A stretch of DNA of 64,000 nucleotides, from assembly GCF_016862175.1 (NCBI RefSeq), contig NZ_BOML01000053.1, positions 30,798 to 94,797 of the forward strand, read 5' to 3'. Source of the DNA: Paractinoplanes durhamensis. Its GTDB lineage: Bacteria > Actinomycetota > Actinomycetes > Mycobacteriales > Micromonosporaceae. Under the pieces are notes generated by a model. It saw nothing but the letters and a program-made list of their open reading frames with translations. It did no database searches and was not told the DNA's origin. Below are positions 1 through 7,553 of this stretch, one piece after another. The stretch's first letter is position 1; the number at the start of each line of letters is the position of its first letter. The position numbers were made by a program, and so were the translations under genes.

Positions 1-192
1 CGCCGGCACCCAGAACGTCGGGGTGATCTCGCCGATCCGGTTGGCCTCGACGGTGGCGCCGTACGCCGCCACCAGGACCATCACGAAGGCGAGCAGACCG
101 AGTTCCGCGTTGCGGTGGGTCTTCATCCCCGGGATACGCGACATCTCACCCGTGGAAGCGGGCGAAGGAGCCGGTACGGCGGGCGCGGTCAA
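1..192 (-). CDS. rodA: FtsW/RodA-family peptidoglycan glycosyltransferase, N-terminal fragment
   Basis: The window edge cuts this gene, so only the N-terminus is visible. The minus strand reads MSRIPGMKTHRNAEL followed by a hydrophobic stretch (LLAFVMVLVAAYG) and ANRIGEITP, which fits the first membrane helix of SEDS-family polymerases. These enzymes polymerise glycan strands from lipid II in the membrane. It follows pstP in the same direction, the order known from the mycobacterial fhaA-fhaB-pstP-rodA-pbpA-pknA-pknB operon. The start is uncertain: a TTG at 192 has a GGGGAAG just upstream, and an ATG at 144 is the alternative. The family call rests on about 50 residues plus context. Confidence 0.75.
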   Translation of the reverse strand, partial: MTAPAVPAPSPASTGEMSRIPGMKTHRNAELGLLAFVMVLVAAYGATVEANRIGEITPTFWVPA

Positions 193-224
193 GACTTCCC
201 CAGACGTGTCGAGCGGATGGTCAG

Positions 225-1643
225 TCAGTTAACGGTCCGGCACCCGACCGGATCGTCGACCGGCGGGACGCTCTCGGTGACCTGGACAGACGGCGTGGTG
301 GCCGCGACGGTGGGCGCCGCCGTGGTCGCGACGGGCGCCGAGGACTGCCCCGTACCCGCCGGAGGTGCCGCCGGCGCCGTGGTGGCCGCGGTGGTCGGCG
401 CCGTGCCGGTGGTGGAGCAGAGCGGCTTCAGATTGGGGTTGGTCGGGTTGTCGTCGGTCAGCTCGGCGAGCGTCTCGACGGCATCCGTCCGGTTCTGCGC
501 GTGAATGCCCTGCTTGACCCGCTCCTGCGCGACCGAGGTGAGGTCGTCGAGGCGGGCCGGGCTGGTCTCGTTCACGCTGGACAGGTCGAGCCCGGCGATC
601 TGGCCCGGCACACCCTGGAAGATCGCGAGCTGACCGGCCTCGGTCGCGCCCACGTAATACTGATCCTGGGTGTAGCGGTAGCCCAGCCACAGGCCGCCGC
701 CCAGCACCGCGAGCAGCACCACCACGAGCAGACCGGTGCGAACCGGGTGCCGCTTCGGCTCGAGGTCGCGGTCGAAGTTCTCGGTCTCGGCCGGCTGCGG
801 CTGCGCCGGGCGCGGAGGCTTGAGCGCCGCCGCCCGGGCCGCCGACGTCGACGCGTCCGCCACCGTGGTGTTGCCCCGGTCGACGGAGGCCGCGCCGCCC
901 ACGATCGGAGTCTGCTCGACGATGTCCTTGTCGGTGGCGTCGGCGATCACCACGGTGATGTTGTCCGGGCCGCCGCCGCGCAGGGCCAGCTGCACCAGCC
1001 GCTCGACACAGGCCTGCGGGTCGACGATCTCCCGCATGGTCTGACCGATCGTCTCCGCACTGACCACGCCGGACAGGCCGTCGCTGCAGATCATGTAGCG
1101 GTCACCGGCGAGCACCTGACGAACCGAATACTCCGGGTCGATGTCGCGGCCGTCCAGAGCGCGGGTGAGCAGCGACCGCTGTGGGTGGCTGCTCGCCTCC
1201 TCCGGACTGACCCGGCCCTCGTCCACCAGCATCTGGACGTAGGTGTCGTCCTTGGTGATCTGGGCGAACTCGCCCTTCCGCAACAGGTAGGCCCGGCTGT
1301 CACCGATGTGAACCATGCCGAACTTACTGCCGGAGAAGAGCACCGCGGTCAGCGTCGTGCCCATGCCCTCGAGCTGAGGGTTGGCGTCGACGGTGTCCCG
1401 CAGGTGCTGGTTGGCGATGCCGACCGAATGACGCAGGGCGTCGACCAGGGCATCGCCCGGCACGTCCTCGTCGAGCGGCGCCATCGCGGCGATGACAATG
1501 TTGGAGGCCACGTCGCCGGCGGCCATGCCGCCCATCCCGTCGGCGACAGCAAGAAGCCGCGGCCCGGCGTAGACGGAGTCCTGGTTCAGGTCTCGGATCA
1601 GACCGCGGTCGCTCTGAGCGGCATAGCGCAGGGTCAGGGTCAT
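225..1643 (-). CDS. pstP: PP2C-type serine/threonine protein phosphatase PstP
   Basis: The product has 472 aa. Residues 1-240 form a PPM/PP2C metal-dependent phosphatase, with the VADGMGGMAAGD metal motif at 33-44, GDSRAYL at 114-120, SDGLSG at 188-193 and GGPDNITVV at 224-232. A single membrane helix follows at about 303-322, then an extracellular tail rich in Thr, Ala and Pro. This is the classic actinobacterial PstP layout, with the catalytic domain inside the cell. The enzyme removes phosphate from PknA/PknB-type kinases and their FHA substrates. Its start overlaps the end of fhaB by 4 nt, indicating translational coupling in the morphogenesis operon. Confidence 0.95.
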   Translation of the reverse strand: MTLTLRYAAQSDRGLIRDLNQDSVYAGPRLLAVADGMGGMAAGDVASNIVIAAMAPLDEDVPGDALVDALRHSVGIANQHLRDTVDANPQLEGMGTTLTAVLFSGSKFGMVHIGDSRAYLLRKGEFAQITKDDTYVQMLVDEGRVSPEEASSHPQRSLLTRALDGRDIDPEYSVRQVLAGDRYMICSDGLSGVVSAETIGQTMREIVDPQACVERLVQLALRGGGPDNITVVIADATDKDIVEQTPIVGGAASVDRGNTTVADASTSAARAAALKPPRPAQPQPAETENFDRDLEPKRHPVRTGLLVVVLLAVLGGGLWLGYRYTQDQYYVGATEAGQLAIFQGVPGQIAGLDLSSVNETSPARLDDLTSVAQERVKQGIHAQNRTDAVETLAELTDDNPTNPNLKPLCSTTGTAPTTAATTAPAAPPAGTGQSSAPVATTAAPTVAATTPSVQVTESVPPVDDPVGCRTVN

Positions 1644-2122
1644 GGCCGTAACTCAAGAGATGTGCGACCGATGCGAATCGGTACGCCAAGGGGGACGGGA
1701 GTAGGTCCGGAGACCTTACCGCGGTCTAGGTAGGTGCCGTTCGTCGAGCCAAGATCCTCAACGAACCACTGCCCATCCCGCGGGACGATCCGAGCATGCC
1801 GGGCCGAGGCGAAATCGTCGGTGATGACGAGCGTCGAGTCCTCCGCCCGGCCAATGGTGATCGGCAGATCACCCAGCGTGATACGGGTTCCGGCCAGTTG
1901 CCCGGCCGTCACCACGAGTTGCCGAGCGGCCTTACCGCGCTTCACCTTTGCCGGCCGGCCCGCCGGCATCGCGCCACCCACCCCCCGAGGGCTGGCGACA
2001 ATGCTCTTGGACCGGACCCCAGCGAAGAGATCCCGCCGGATCACCCCCACCACGGTGAATACGAAGATCCACAGAAGGATGAGGAAACCGAACCGGGCGA
2101 CGGTAAGGACGAATTCGGGCAA
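1640..2122 (-). CDS. fhaB: FHA-domain membrane-anchored protein FhaB (FipA-like)
   Basis: The product has 160 aa. A membrane helix at about residues 7-28 precedes a basic linker and a C-terminal forkhead-associated domain (about 75-155). The phosphothreonine-pocket signature is present (IGR, SARHA, DLGSTNGTYL). FHA proteins of this position in actinobacteria dock onto phosphorylated Ser/Thr kinases and cell-division or wall enzymes. It is encoded 5 nt after fhaA and overlaps pstP by 4 nt, so the three genes are one transcription unit. Confidence 0.93.
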   Translation of the reverse strand: MPEFVLTVARFGFLILLWIFVFTVVGVIRRDLFAGVRSKSIVASPRGVGGAMPAGRPAKVKRGKAARQLVVTAGQLAGTRITLGDLPITIGRAEDSTLVITDDFASARHARIVPRDGQWFVEDLGSTNGTYLDRGKVSGPTPVPLGVPIRIGRTSLELRP

Positions 2123-2127
2123 GGTGC

Positions 2128-2886
2128 CTAGCCGTCCACTCGGAAGGTCAGCGTGGTGGTGCCCAGCTGAATCATGTCGCCCGGGTTGAGCGCCACGGCG
2201 GAAACCCGCTGGCCGTTCACCATCGTGCCGTTGGTCGACCCCAGGTCGGTCAACACGACCTGGTTGCCGTCGTAGTCGAGACGGGCGTGCCGACGCGAGA
2301 TGCCGACGTCCGGAAGACGCAGGTTGGCCTGGTCACCCCGGCCGATCACGGTCGAACCCATCTGCAACGGGTAGGTGCGCCCGTCACCGGACACCAGACC
2401 CACACTGCGGCCGTTCGGGCCGCCGTGCTGCTGATAACCACCCTGATGCTGGTCGTACGGCGGGTACTGCGGGCCGGCGTCATACGCAGGCTGCTGCACC
2501 GGGGCGACCTCGCCACCGGTGTAGACCTCCGCGGTCACCCGGAACATGCCCGTGTCCAGACCCTCGCCGCGCTCGATCTCGACGATCACGTCGCCGTAAA
2601 CCGTCCACGCCTGCTCGCCGATGAACTCTGCCTGCGACTGCGCCAACTCCTGGGCGAGTGCGGCAGCGTACGGCGCGAGCCGGCTGTGGTCATAAGGTGA
2701 GAGGTCGATCACGTAGCGGTTCGGCACGAGGGTACGGCCACCAGCGAGGATCGCCTTGTGTGCCTCGGCCTCCCGCTGCATCGCATTCAGAATCTCCACC
2801 GGGTGCACGACACCCTTGAACACCTTCGCGAAGGCCCCCTCGACCAGGCCTTCCAATCGCTTCTCAAAGCGCTGCAGCACGCTCAC
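2128..2886 (-). CDS. fhaA: DUF3662 and FHA domain protein FhaA
   Basis: The product has 252 aa from a GTG start that gives VSVLQRFEKRLEGLVEG. A GGAGG ribosome site lies 5 nt upstream, and the family usually begins exactly here; an upstream ATG at 2913 lacks such a site. The N-terminal ~115 residues are the DUF3662 domain, a Gly/Tyr/Gln-rich linker follows, and residues ~159-252 are an FHA domain with IGRGD, SRRHARL and GSTNGTMVNG. In mycobacteria FhaA is phosphorylated by PknB and binds the lipid II flippase MviN. It is the first gene of the fhaA-fhaB-pstP-rodA operon here. Confidence 0.93.
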   Translation of the reverse strand: MSVLQRFEKRLEGLVEGAFAKVFKGVVHPVEILNAMQREAEAHKAILAGGRTLVPNRYVIDLSPYDHSRLAPYAAALAQELAQSQAEFIGEQAWTVYGDVIVEIERGEGLDTGMFRVTAEVYTGGEVAPVQQPAYDAGPQYPPYDQHQGGYQQHGGPNGRSVGLVSGDGRTYPLQMGSTVIGRGDQANLRLPDVGISRRHARLDYDGNQVVLTDLGSTNGTMVNGQRVSAVALNPGDMIQLGTTTLTFRVDG

Positions 2887-3095
2887 CGGCTCCTCCTCGG
2901 CTTCCGAGGACATGATGGTATCCGGCCGCCGCTTCCGCAGCTGTAGCGAAAGAGCACCCGGCACTTCTGACCCTCGTATGACCCCCGTCGACGCCGTGCT
3001 AGTCTTCCCTGGCGCCGCGGGCGATATCAACTCGCTTGGTACTAGGCCTGCTTTAGTAACCTGCGACAGCGTAGTCGGTCGCAGGCAGTAACAAG

Positions 3096-3118
3096 AAGTT
3101 GGCCCGACAAGCCAACTT
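3096..3118. promoter_or_regulatory. inverted repeat between fhaA and tRNA-Leu
   Basis: Eight-base perfect arms AAGTTGGC and GCCAACTT are separated by 7 nt, immediately upstream of the tRNA-Leu gene. The 237-nt divergent spacer between fhaA and the tRNA must hold both promoters. No clear -10/-35 pair could be assigned. Operator, tRNA leader hairpin and chance are all possible. Confidence 0.3.
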
Positions 3119-3123
3119 GCCAC

Positions 3124-3206
3124 GGGGATGTGGCGGAATGGCAGACGCGCACGGTTCAGGTCCGTGTGTCCGAAAGGACGTGGGGGTTCAACTCCCCCCA
3201 TCCCCA
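3124..3206 (+). tRNA. tRNA-Leu (CAG)
   Basis: This is an 83-nt class II tRNA. The acceptor stem GGGGATG pairs with CATCCCC, the discriminator is A, and the anticodon loop TTCAGGT gives CAG. The variable arm is GTGTCCGAAAGGACGT and the T-arm contains GGTTCAACT. The 3' CCA is not encoded. Confidence 0.96.
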
Positions 3207-3318
3207 CGAGCGGCGGGGCCCTGTGTTCGCAAAAAGCGCGAACCGGGGCCCCTCGTCATATCTTCTCCGGGGGCCGAGCCCCCGGAAACCCCGCGTTGCG
3301 ATGGTTGCGCCGGGCGCG
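3206..3318 (+). repeat. tRNA-trailing structured element, copy A
   Basis: Directly after tRNA-Leu come two predicted stem-loops. The first pairs ACGAG with CTCGT, GGGGCCC with GGGCCCC, and GTTCGC around an A-rich loop with GCG-GAAC. The second is CCGGGGG-CCGAG-CCCCCGG. The segment 3254-3317 (from CGTCATATCTT to about GGTTGC plus 10 nt) is about 90 percent identical to the segment behind tRNA-Ile on the other strand at 40961-41022. The G+C hairpin could act as a terminator, but conservation extends beyond it. Confidence 0.75.
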
Positions 3319-3605
3319 TCGGTCGCGGTCAAACCCTCCGCGCTTCGCGCGTCGCACGTCGCGCTTGGTCGCGGTCTACCTCACACTGGGCAGTTACCTT
3401 GCGTGATGTTGTTCACCGTGGTTGCAGATCCTGGTTTGGTTGCGCTTTGATCTCGACTCGGTCTGGTTCATGGGGGATTCGGCCTTGATCACGATTTGGT
3501 TTCGTGTTCTTGGGGTATGGCCGGACGTCGTCTAACGGGTGAAATTCCGGTCGCGAGGTAAGCTCGCAGCTGGCTTCCTGCTGTCGGATCCTGGAGAGTC
3601 GTGTC
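3319..3605. other. intergenic stretch before the glycosyltransferase gene
   Basis: No gene could be supported here. The sequence is relatively T- and G-rich on the plus strand and probably carries the promoter of the downstream glycosyltransferase, but no convincing -35/-10 pair was found. GGAGAG at about 3592-3597 is the likely ribosome site of the next gene. Confidence 0.4.
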
Positions 3606-4430
3606 GTGACCGTTGCTCGGACCGGTGTTGGCCAGGGGAAACGGAACGTTCTCGGTGTCCTGGTCGATGTGACCGACTATGCCGATGCCGTCTCTCGGAT
3701 CATGCAGGCCGCTCGCGATCGTCAAGGGTTCGCGGTTACCGCTCTTGCTGTTCACGGCGTCATGACCGGGGTTCAGGACCGGGCGCACAACGGGCGGCTG
3801 AACTCCTTTGATCTTGTTACGCCTGATGGGCAGCCGGTTCGGATGGCTCTCAACCTTCTGCACTCTGCTGGGCTGACCGATCGGGTCTATGGGCCCACGC
3901 TCACGCTCAAGGTCGTTGAGCAGGCCGCGGCTGAGGGGCTTCCGATCTATCTGTACGGGTCAACCGAGCCGACTCTTGCCAAGTTGGTGCCGGCGCTCGA
4001 AGAGATGTTTCCCGCGCTGAAGATCGCGGGGGTCGAAGCTTCCAAGTTCCGTAAGTCGGGGCCGGGGGAAGCCGTCGAGATCGCTGAACGGATCAAGGCC
4101 TCGGGGGCCCGGATCGTTCTTGTCGGTCTTGGGTGCCCCCGGCAGGAAGTGTTCACCTATGCGATGCGGCCGCTGCTGGACATGCCGCTGCTCGCGGTGG
4201 GTGCCGCCTTCGACTATCACGCAGGGCTGTTGAAGAACCCGCCCGCGTGGATGCAGAAGTACGCGCTGGAGTGGCTGTGGCGGCTCGGGCTGGAGCCCAA
4301 GCGGCTCTGGAAGCGCTACATCCTGCTCAACCCGGCCTACGTGTCCCGCCTCCTGGCCCAGAAGCTGGGTCTCTGGAAGGCGACGCCGCCCGCGCCGGCC
4401 ACCGAGCCGGTGGAGACGTTCGCGGTTTGA
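3606..4430 (+). CDS. WecG/TagA/CpsF-family glycosyltransferase
   Basis: The product has 274 aa with the whole GT26 fold. Conserved features are AVHGVMTG near residue 48, TPDGQPV at 72-78, GLGCPRQE near 175 and the GAAFDYHAG motif. The family transfers N-acetylmannosaminuronate or N-acetylmannosamine to undecaprenyl-linked GlcNAc in enterobacterial common antigen or teichoic acid synthesis; in actinobacteria the exact sugar and glycan are not known. It acts at the inner face of the membrane. GTG start with GGAGAG 7 nt upstream. The gene stands alone, with no other glycan genes beside it. Confidence 0.88.
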   Translation: MTVARTGVGQGKRNVLGVLVDVTDYADAVSRIMQAARDRQGFAVTALAVHGVMTGVQDRAHNGRLNSFDLVTPDGQPVRMALNLLHSAGLTDRVYGPTLTLKVVEQAAAEGLPIYLYGSTEPTLAKLVPALEEMFPALKIAGVEASKFRKSGPGEAVEIAERIKASGARIVLVGLGCPRQEVFTYAMRPLLDMPLLAVGAAFDYHAGLLKNPPAWMQKYALEWLWRLGLEPKRLWKRYILLNPAYVSRLLAQKLGLWKATPPAPATEPVETFAV

Positions 4431-4561
4431 TCCCCCTCCGGCAATCCACCTAAAAGGGACAGTCACCTAGGGGTCGGGTGCGCGCTTGCCACCATCCCCT
4501 ACGGGATCGGTGGGGTGTTAACCCGGTTTCGGACGGTCGGCCACCGGTGAAGGCTGTCGAT

Positions 4562-5158
4562 GTGGACATCGTCACTGATCTCGTGCTTGTGGGGGCGCTC
4601 GCCGTGACCTGGGTCGCGGCCGGGCTGGTCGCGGATGGGCTGCAAAATGCCCGTTCGGCGGCGGAGCTGCGCCGGCGTGCTGGATGGCTCAGCGCGCTGG
4701 TGATGATCGGGGCGGCGGTGTTCGTGGCGGTCCCGGCGGTCACGTGGCTGTTGCCAGGTGAGTCGGTCGCGCCGGCCGCGGCGCTGCTGGCAACCATTCC
4801 GGGGCTGGTCGTGCTGACCGTGGGGGTACGGCGGCTCGGGCAGGTGCGGCGCGGTGCGGGGGCTTTTGCCACCGCGCCGCAGACGCCCTTGCCGCCGGGG
4901 CTGCGAGCCGCCGCGGCGCACCCGCTGATTCTGGTGCCGATGCAGGTGACCGGGCTGGCGGCGCTGGTGGGGGTGCCGATCGCGGCGCGCCTCGTCGAGG
5001 TGCCGGCGTCCGATGTGGCCGGTTACGCGATCACCGTGGTGGGGGCCGCGGTGGTGGCGATCGGGGTGCGCGCGGCGGTGCGGCACAGCCGCCTCAGCCT
5101 GCTGGCGCTGGCGCCGATCGGCCGCAGCCGTCCGCGGGTTCCGGTCAACTCGCGCTGA
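4562..5158 (+). CDS. hypothetical membrane protein
   Basis: The product has about 198 aa and four or more hydrophobic helices separated by short Arg-rich loops (LRRRAGW, VRRLGQVRRGAG, RAAVRHSRL). No motif for a known enzyme or transporter is visible. The reading frame is open from 4478. GTG at 4562 was preferred because GAAGG lies 8 nt upstream; GTG 4547 is the alternative. The next gene is convergent, 3 nt away. Function unknown. Confidence 0.7.
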   Translation: MDIVTDLVLVGALAVTWVAAGLVADGLQNARSAAELRRRAGWLSALVMIGAAVFVAVPAVTWLLPGESVAPAAALLATIPGLVVLTVGVRRLGQVRRGAGAFATAPQTPLPPGLRAAAAHPLILVPMQVTGLAALVGVPIAARLVEVPASDVAGYAITVVGAAVVAIGVRAAVRHSRLSLLALAPIGRSRPRVPVNSR

Positions 5159-5161
5159 CCG

Positions 5162-5620
5162 TCAGTTCTTCCTGGCTTCCTGGACGTAGAGGAGTTCCAG
5201 GATCGAGCGGGCTGCCTCGAACCAGCGGTCCAGCCAGTCGGACGGCGGCAGCGTCCCGCGGGCGGGCAGCTCCAGGAGCAGGCCACGCAGCAGCGGGTGG
5301 TCGGCCATCGACTGGGAACCACCGGAGCTCGAGTCCGGCCAGCCCGACGACGGGAACACCGGCTCGGTCAGGCCCTGAAGATCCAGCGACGGCAGCTTCG
5401 CCGCCCGGTCCAGGGCGCTCGTCGGCTCGATGCTGTGCGACCGGCCGGGCGACCGGGTGGGCAGGCCGGAGTTGCCGGCCCGGGACATCAGTTCGGTGTC
5501 GCCGCTCTCGGAGGTCAGCGGGGACTCACGCCGATTCTGCCGGTACGCGCTCACCCCTCCGCTGAAGCGATCCTGGGCTGTACCGTTGCCGTTGCTGAGA
5601 TTTTCCGAACCTATCGTCAT
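5162..5620 (-). CDS. hypothetical protein next to DUF397/Scr1 pair
   Basis: The product has 152 aa. The N-terminal half is polar and low in structure (Ser/Gly/Asn-rich). The last ~50 residues look folded: a HPLLRGLLLELPARG segment, then WLDRWFEAARSILELLY, an amphipathic helix. No known domain was recognised. It ends 3 nt from the convergent membrane-protein gene and lies 150 nt downstream of the DUF397 gene on the same strand, so it may be read with the DUF397/Scr1 pair. Confidence 0.65.
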   Translation of the reverse strand: MTIGSENLSNGNGTAQDRFSGGVSAYRQNRRESPLTSESGDTELMSRAGNSGLPTRSPGRSHSIEPTSALDRAAKLPSLDLQGLTEPVFPSSGWPDSSSGGSQSMADHPLLRGLLLELPARGTLPPSDWLDRWFEAARSILELLYVQEARKN

Positions 5621-5770
5621 TTGTCTGCCTTGCCTCGCTCGGTGATGACCCGGCCGTCGGCGCGGACCGGTCCGCGCTTGTGCCGTTCAACGAGGCGAGC
5701 CGGAAAATGACTACGGCCGGTCGACCCGCCGACAGCGGGCAAACCGGCCGGAGTTGGACATACGGCGAGG

Positions 5771-5995
5771 TCAGAGGTCGAACTCGCCGTCCTTCGCACC
5801 ACCGACGAAGGCGTCCCACTCGGCAGCTGTGAAGATCAGCGCCGCTCCCTGTGGGTTCTTCGAGTCCCGGACCGCGATGGCCTCGTCGACGAAGGCCACC
5901 TCGACGCAGTTGTCAGAGTTAGGTCCGCTTCGCGTGCTCTTGAACCACTGTGCCCGGCTCAGATCTAGCCGGTAACCCTTCGCTTCGATTTCCAC
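5771..5995 (-). CDS. DUF397 domain protein
   Basis: The product has 74 aa and is one complete DUF397 domain. Typical features are WFKSTRSGPNSDNCVEVAF, VAVRDSKNPQGAALIFTAAEW and a final F(V)GG(A)KDGEF. DUF397 proteins are small partners of Scr1-type HTH regulators in filamentous actinobacteria; BldB of Streptomyces is a relative that affects development. Its start overlaps the end of the upstream HTH gene by 31 nt, so the two are coupled. Confidence 0.93.
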   Translation of the reverse strand: MEIEAKGYRLDLSRAQWFKSTRSGPNSDNCVEVAFVDEAIAVRDSKNPQGAALIFTAAEWDAFVGGAKDGEFDL

Positions 5996-6840
5996 AATGG
6001 CTCCTCTACCAACATTTCAATCCACTCGATGGACGCGTCCGCGGTGAGAGCGGCCGCCCGGACGATGTCGAAGATCGAGATGTACTTGCGAAGCTCCTCG
6101 GACTTCTCGAGGAAGAGCCCGCCGGTCGCGTTGTCGATGAACACCACATCGGCGTCTCCTTCCTCCTCGAACTCCAGGATCACGAACGTGCCGTCCATCG
6201 CGGCGTGGGCGCCGACCGCGAACGGCAAGATCTGCAGAGTGACGTTCGGCAGGCGCGCTACCTCGATCAATTTGGTCAGCTGACCACGCATGACCGCATC
6301 ACCGCCGACCGGCCTACTCAGTACCGCTTCATCCAGCACCACCCGAAGATCAATCGGATCGTCCTGAATCAATAACGCTTGACGTTGCATCCGGACACGG
6401 ACTCGCTGCTCTATTTCCTGTTCGGTGTTATCCAGTCGAGCCCCCCGAATAAGGGCAATTGCGTACTCTTCACTCTGCAGCAGACCGGGTACCACCTGTT
6501 GCTCGTACGCCCAAATAGATCTTGCGGCAGTCTCCAGGCCGACATATGCGCCGGTCAGGACGGTGGAATAGGGGTGCCACCACCCTTTCTGCCGAGCCTC
6601 CCTGGCTATTTGGACTAATTCCGTCTTGACGGAGTCGCCTACGCCGTAAATGTCCAGAATGAGCTGAACATCGCTGGGCGATGCACTGGTGTGTCCCGTC
6701 TCAATTCTGGACACTTTGGACGTCGAGCAGCCGAGTCGCTCGGCCACGACGTCGATCGTCACGCCCGCCTCCTCGCGATGGCGGCGTAGTTCGACCCCGA
6801 GGCGCCGGCGGCGAATTGTGGGACTCCGGTGCTGATTCAC
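5965..6840 (-). CDS. Scr1-family helix-turn-helix transcriptional regulator (DUF5753)
   Basis: The product has about 291 aa. An XRE helix-turn-helix lies at the N-terminus (RRRRLGVELRRHREEAG, then VAERLGCSTSKVSRIETG). A DUF5753 domain fills the rest (SIWAYEQQVVPGLLQSEEYA, LDEAVLSR, LQILPFAVGAH, FVILEF). The family pairs with DUF397 proteins and regulates development or secondary metabolism. The GTG at 6840 was chosen because homologues usually begin a few residues before the RRRRLG segment; an ATG at 6864 is the alternative and has no ribosome site. A palindrome 75-90 bp upstream may be its own operator. Confidence 0.9.
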   Translation of the reverse strand: MNQHRSPTIRRRRLGVELRRHREEAGVTIDVVAERLGCSTSKVSRIETGHTSASPSDVQLILDIYGVGDSVKTELVQIAREARQKGWWHPYSTVLTGAYVGLETAARSIWAYEQQVVPGLLQSEEYAIALIRGARLDNTEQEIEQRVRVRMQRQALLIQDDPIDLRVVLDEAVLSRPVGGDAVMRGQLTKLIEVARLPNVTLQILPFAVGAHAAMDGTFVILEFEEEGDADVVFIDNATGGLFLEKSEELRKYISIFDIVRAAALTADASIEWIEMLVEEPLWKSKRRVTG

Positions 6841-6915
6841 AGACCCAGTCTCTCTGTCGATCATTTAATCGTTCAAGACGACCGTGACGAAGACCAACAA
6901 TCACGGAAGGCTGAC

Positions 6916-6928
6916 ATGCAACTTGCAT
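6916..6928. promoter_or_regulatory. candidate operator upstream of Scr1-family regulator
   Basis: The perfect palindrome ATGCAA-C-TTGCAT has 6-bp arms around one base. It lies in the 383-nt divergent spacer between the HTH gene and the small gene at 7224. TGGTGCAATC shortly downstream and CTTGCAATGG near 7145 look like half sites. The rest of the spacer holds no gene; a second inverted repeat, GTGGA-CAGA-TCCAC, lies near 7061. Binding by the Scr1-family protein is inference. Confidence 0.45.
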
Positions 6929-7223
6929 CGACCCCACTCGTGGTGCAATCTTCTGGGTATGGCCCGCATCACGCTGCACCTTCGAGTGATGCGGTCCGGT
7001 CCGGCCCGGAGCACCGAAATGGCGCCGTTTACGGGGGGCCCGAGTAACTCTCCATCCTACGTGGACAGATCCACTTCAGGGCGGGGGTTGACAACGGCGG
7101 CGGTGACTTTCTGCAACGCTTTGGCGATTGGCATTGTCGGATGCTTGCAATGGTGTTTAGGGCGGGCACACTAAGTGCTTCCGTGTCAAGGTTCACCCCG
7201 CGACCAAAGTTTCAGGGCAGGAG

Positions 7224-7529
7224 ATGACGGTGCTTCCTCGGTCCGGTGATGTCATACACGTGACGAAGGCAGCGAGCGTCCAATTTGCGGCGCCGATGCT
7301 CTTCCGGGTCATCCGGGTCCACGACTGGCCGACATATGAGGGCTGGATCTGGCTGGACGGCTACGAACTCAACGCCACCGGCGACGCGGTGGAACGCCGC
7401 TCAATCTTTGTGCAGGCCAGCGGTCTGCGTGCGGTCGGCAAGGCGCCCGACCCGCGGATGCGCAACGGCCGGCAGCCCGGCGTGGTGTCCGGCACGATCC
7501 AGGCTCGGAGCGTCCGCACCAACCGCTGA
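7224..7529 (+). CDS. small conserved actinobacterial hypothetical protein
   Basis: The product has 101 aa, begins MTVLPRSGDVIHVTKAASVQF and contains a patterned core FRVIRVHDWPTYEGWIWLDGYEL with alternating hydrophobic residues, suggesting a small beta-barrel. ATG with a GGCAGGAG ribosome site directly upstream. The polar C-terminus (RMRNGRQPGVV) is probably flexible. The type is common in Micromonosporaceae beside DUF397/Scr1 genes, but I do not know a function. Confidence 0.75.
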   Translation: MTVLPRSGDVIHVTKAASVQFAAPMLFRVIRVHDWPTYEGWIWLDGYELNATGDAVERRSIFVQASGLRAVGKAPDPRMRNGRQPGVVSGTIQARSVRTNR

Positions 7530-7553
7530 GCGCCGGCAACCCCTGAACGCTGG

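Noticed and set aside
3254..3290. Short inverted repeats behind tRNA-Leu as a CRISPR repeat or attachment site
   Set aside because: Only one copy is present here, there is no spacer array, no integrase is nearby, and no tRNA 3' end is duplicated.
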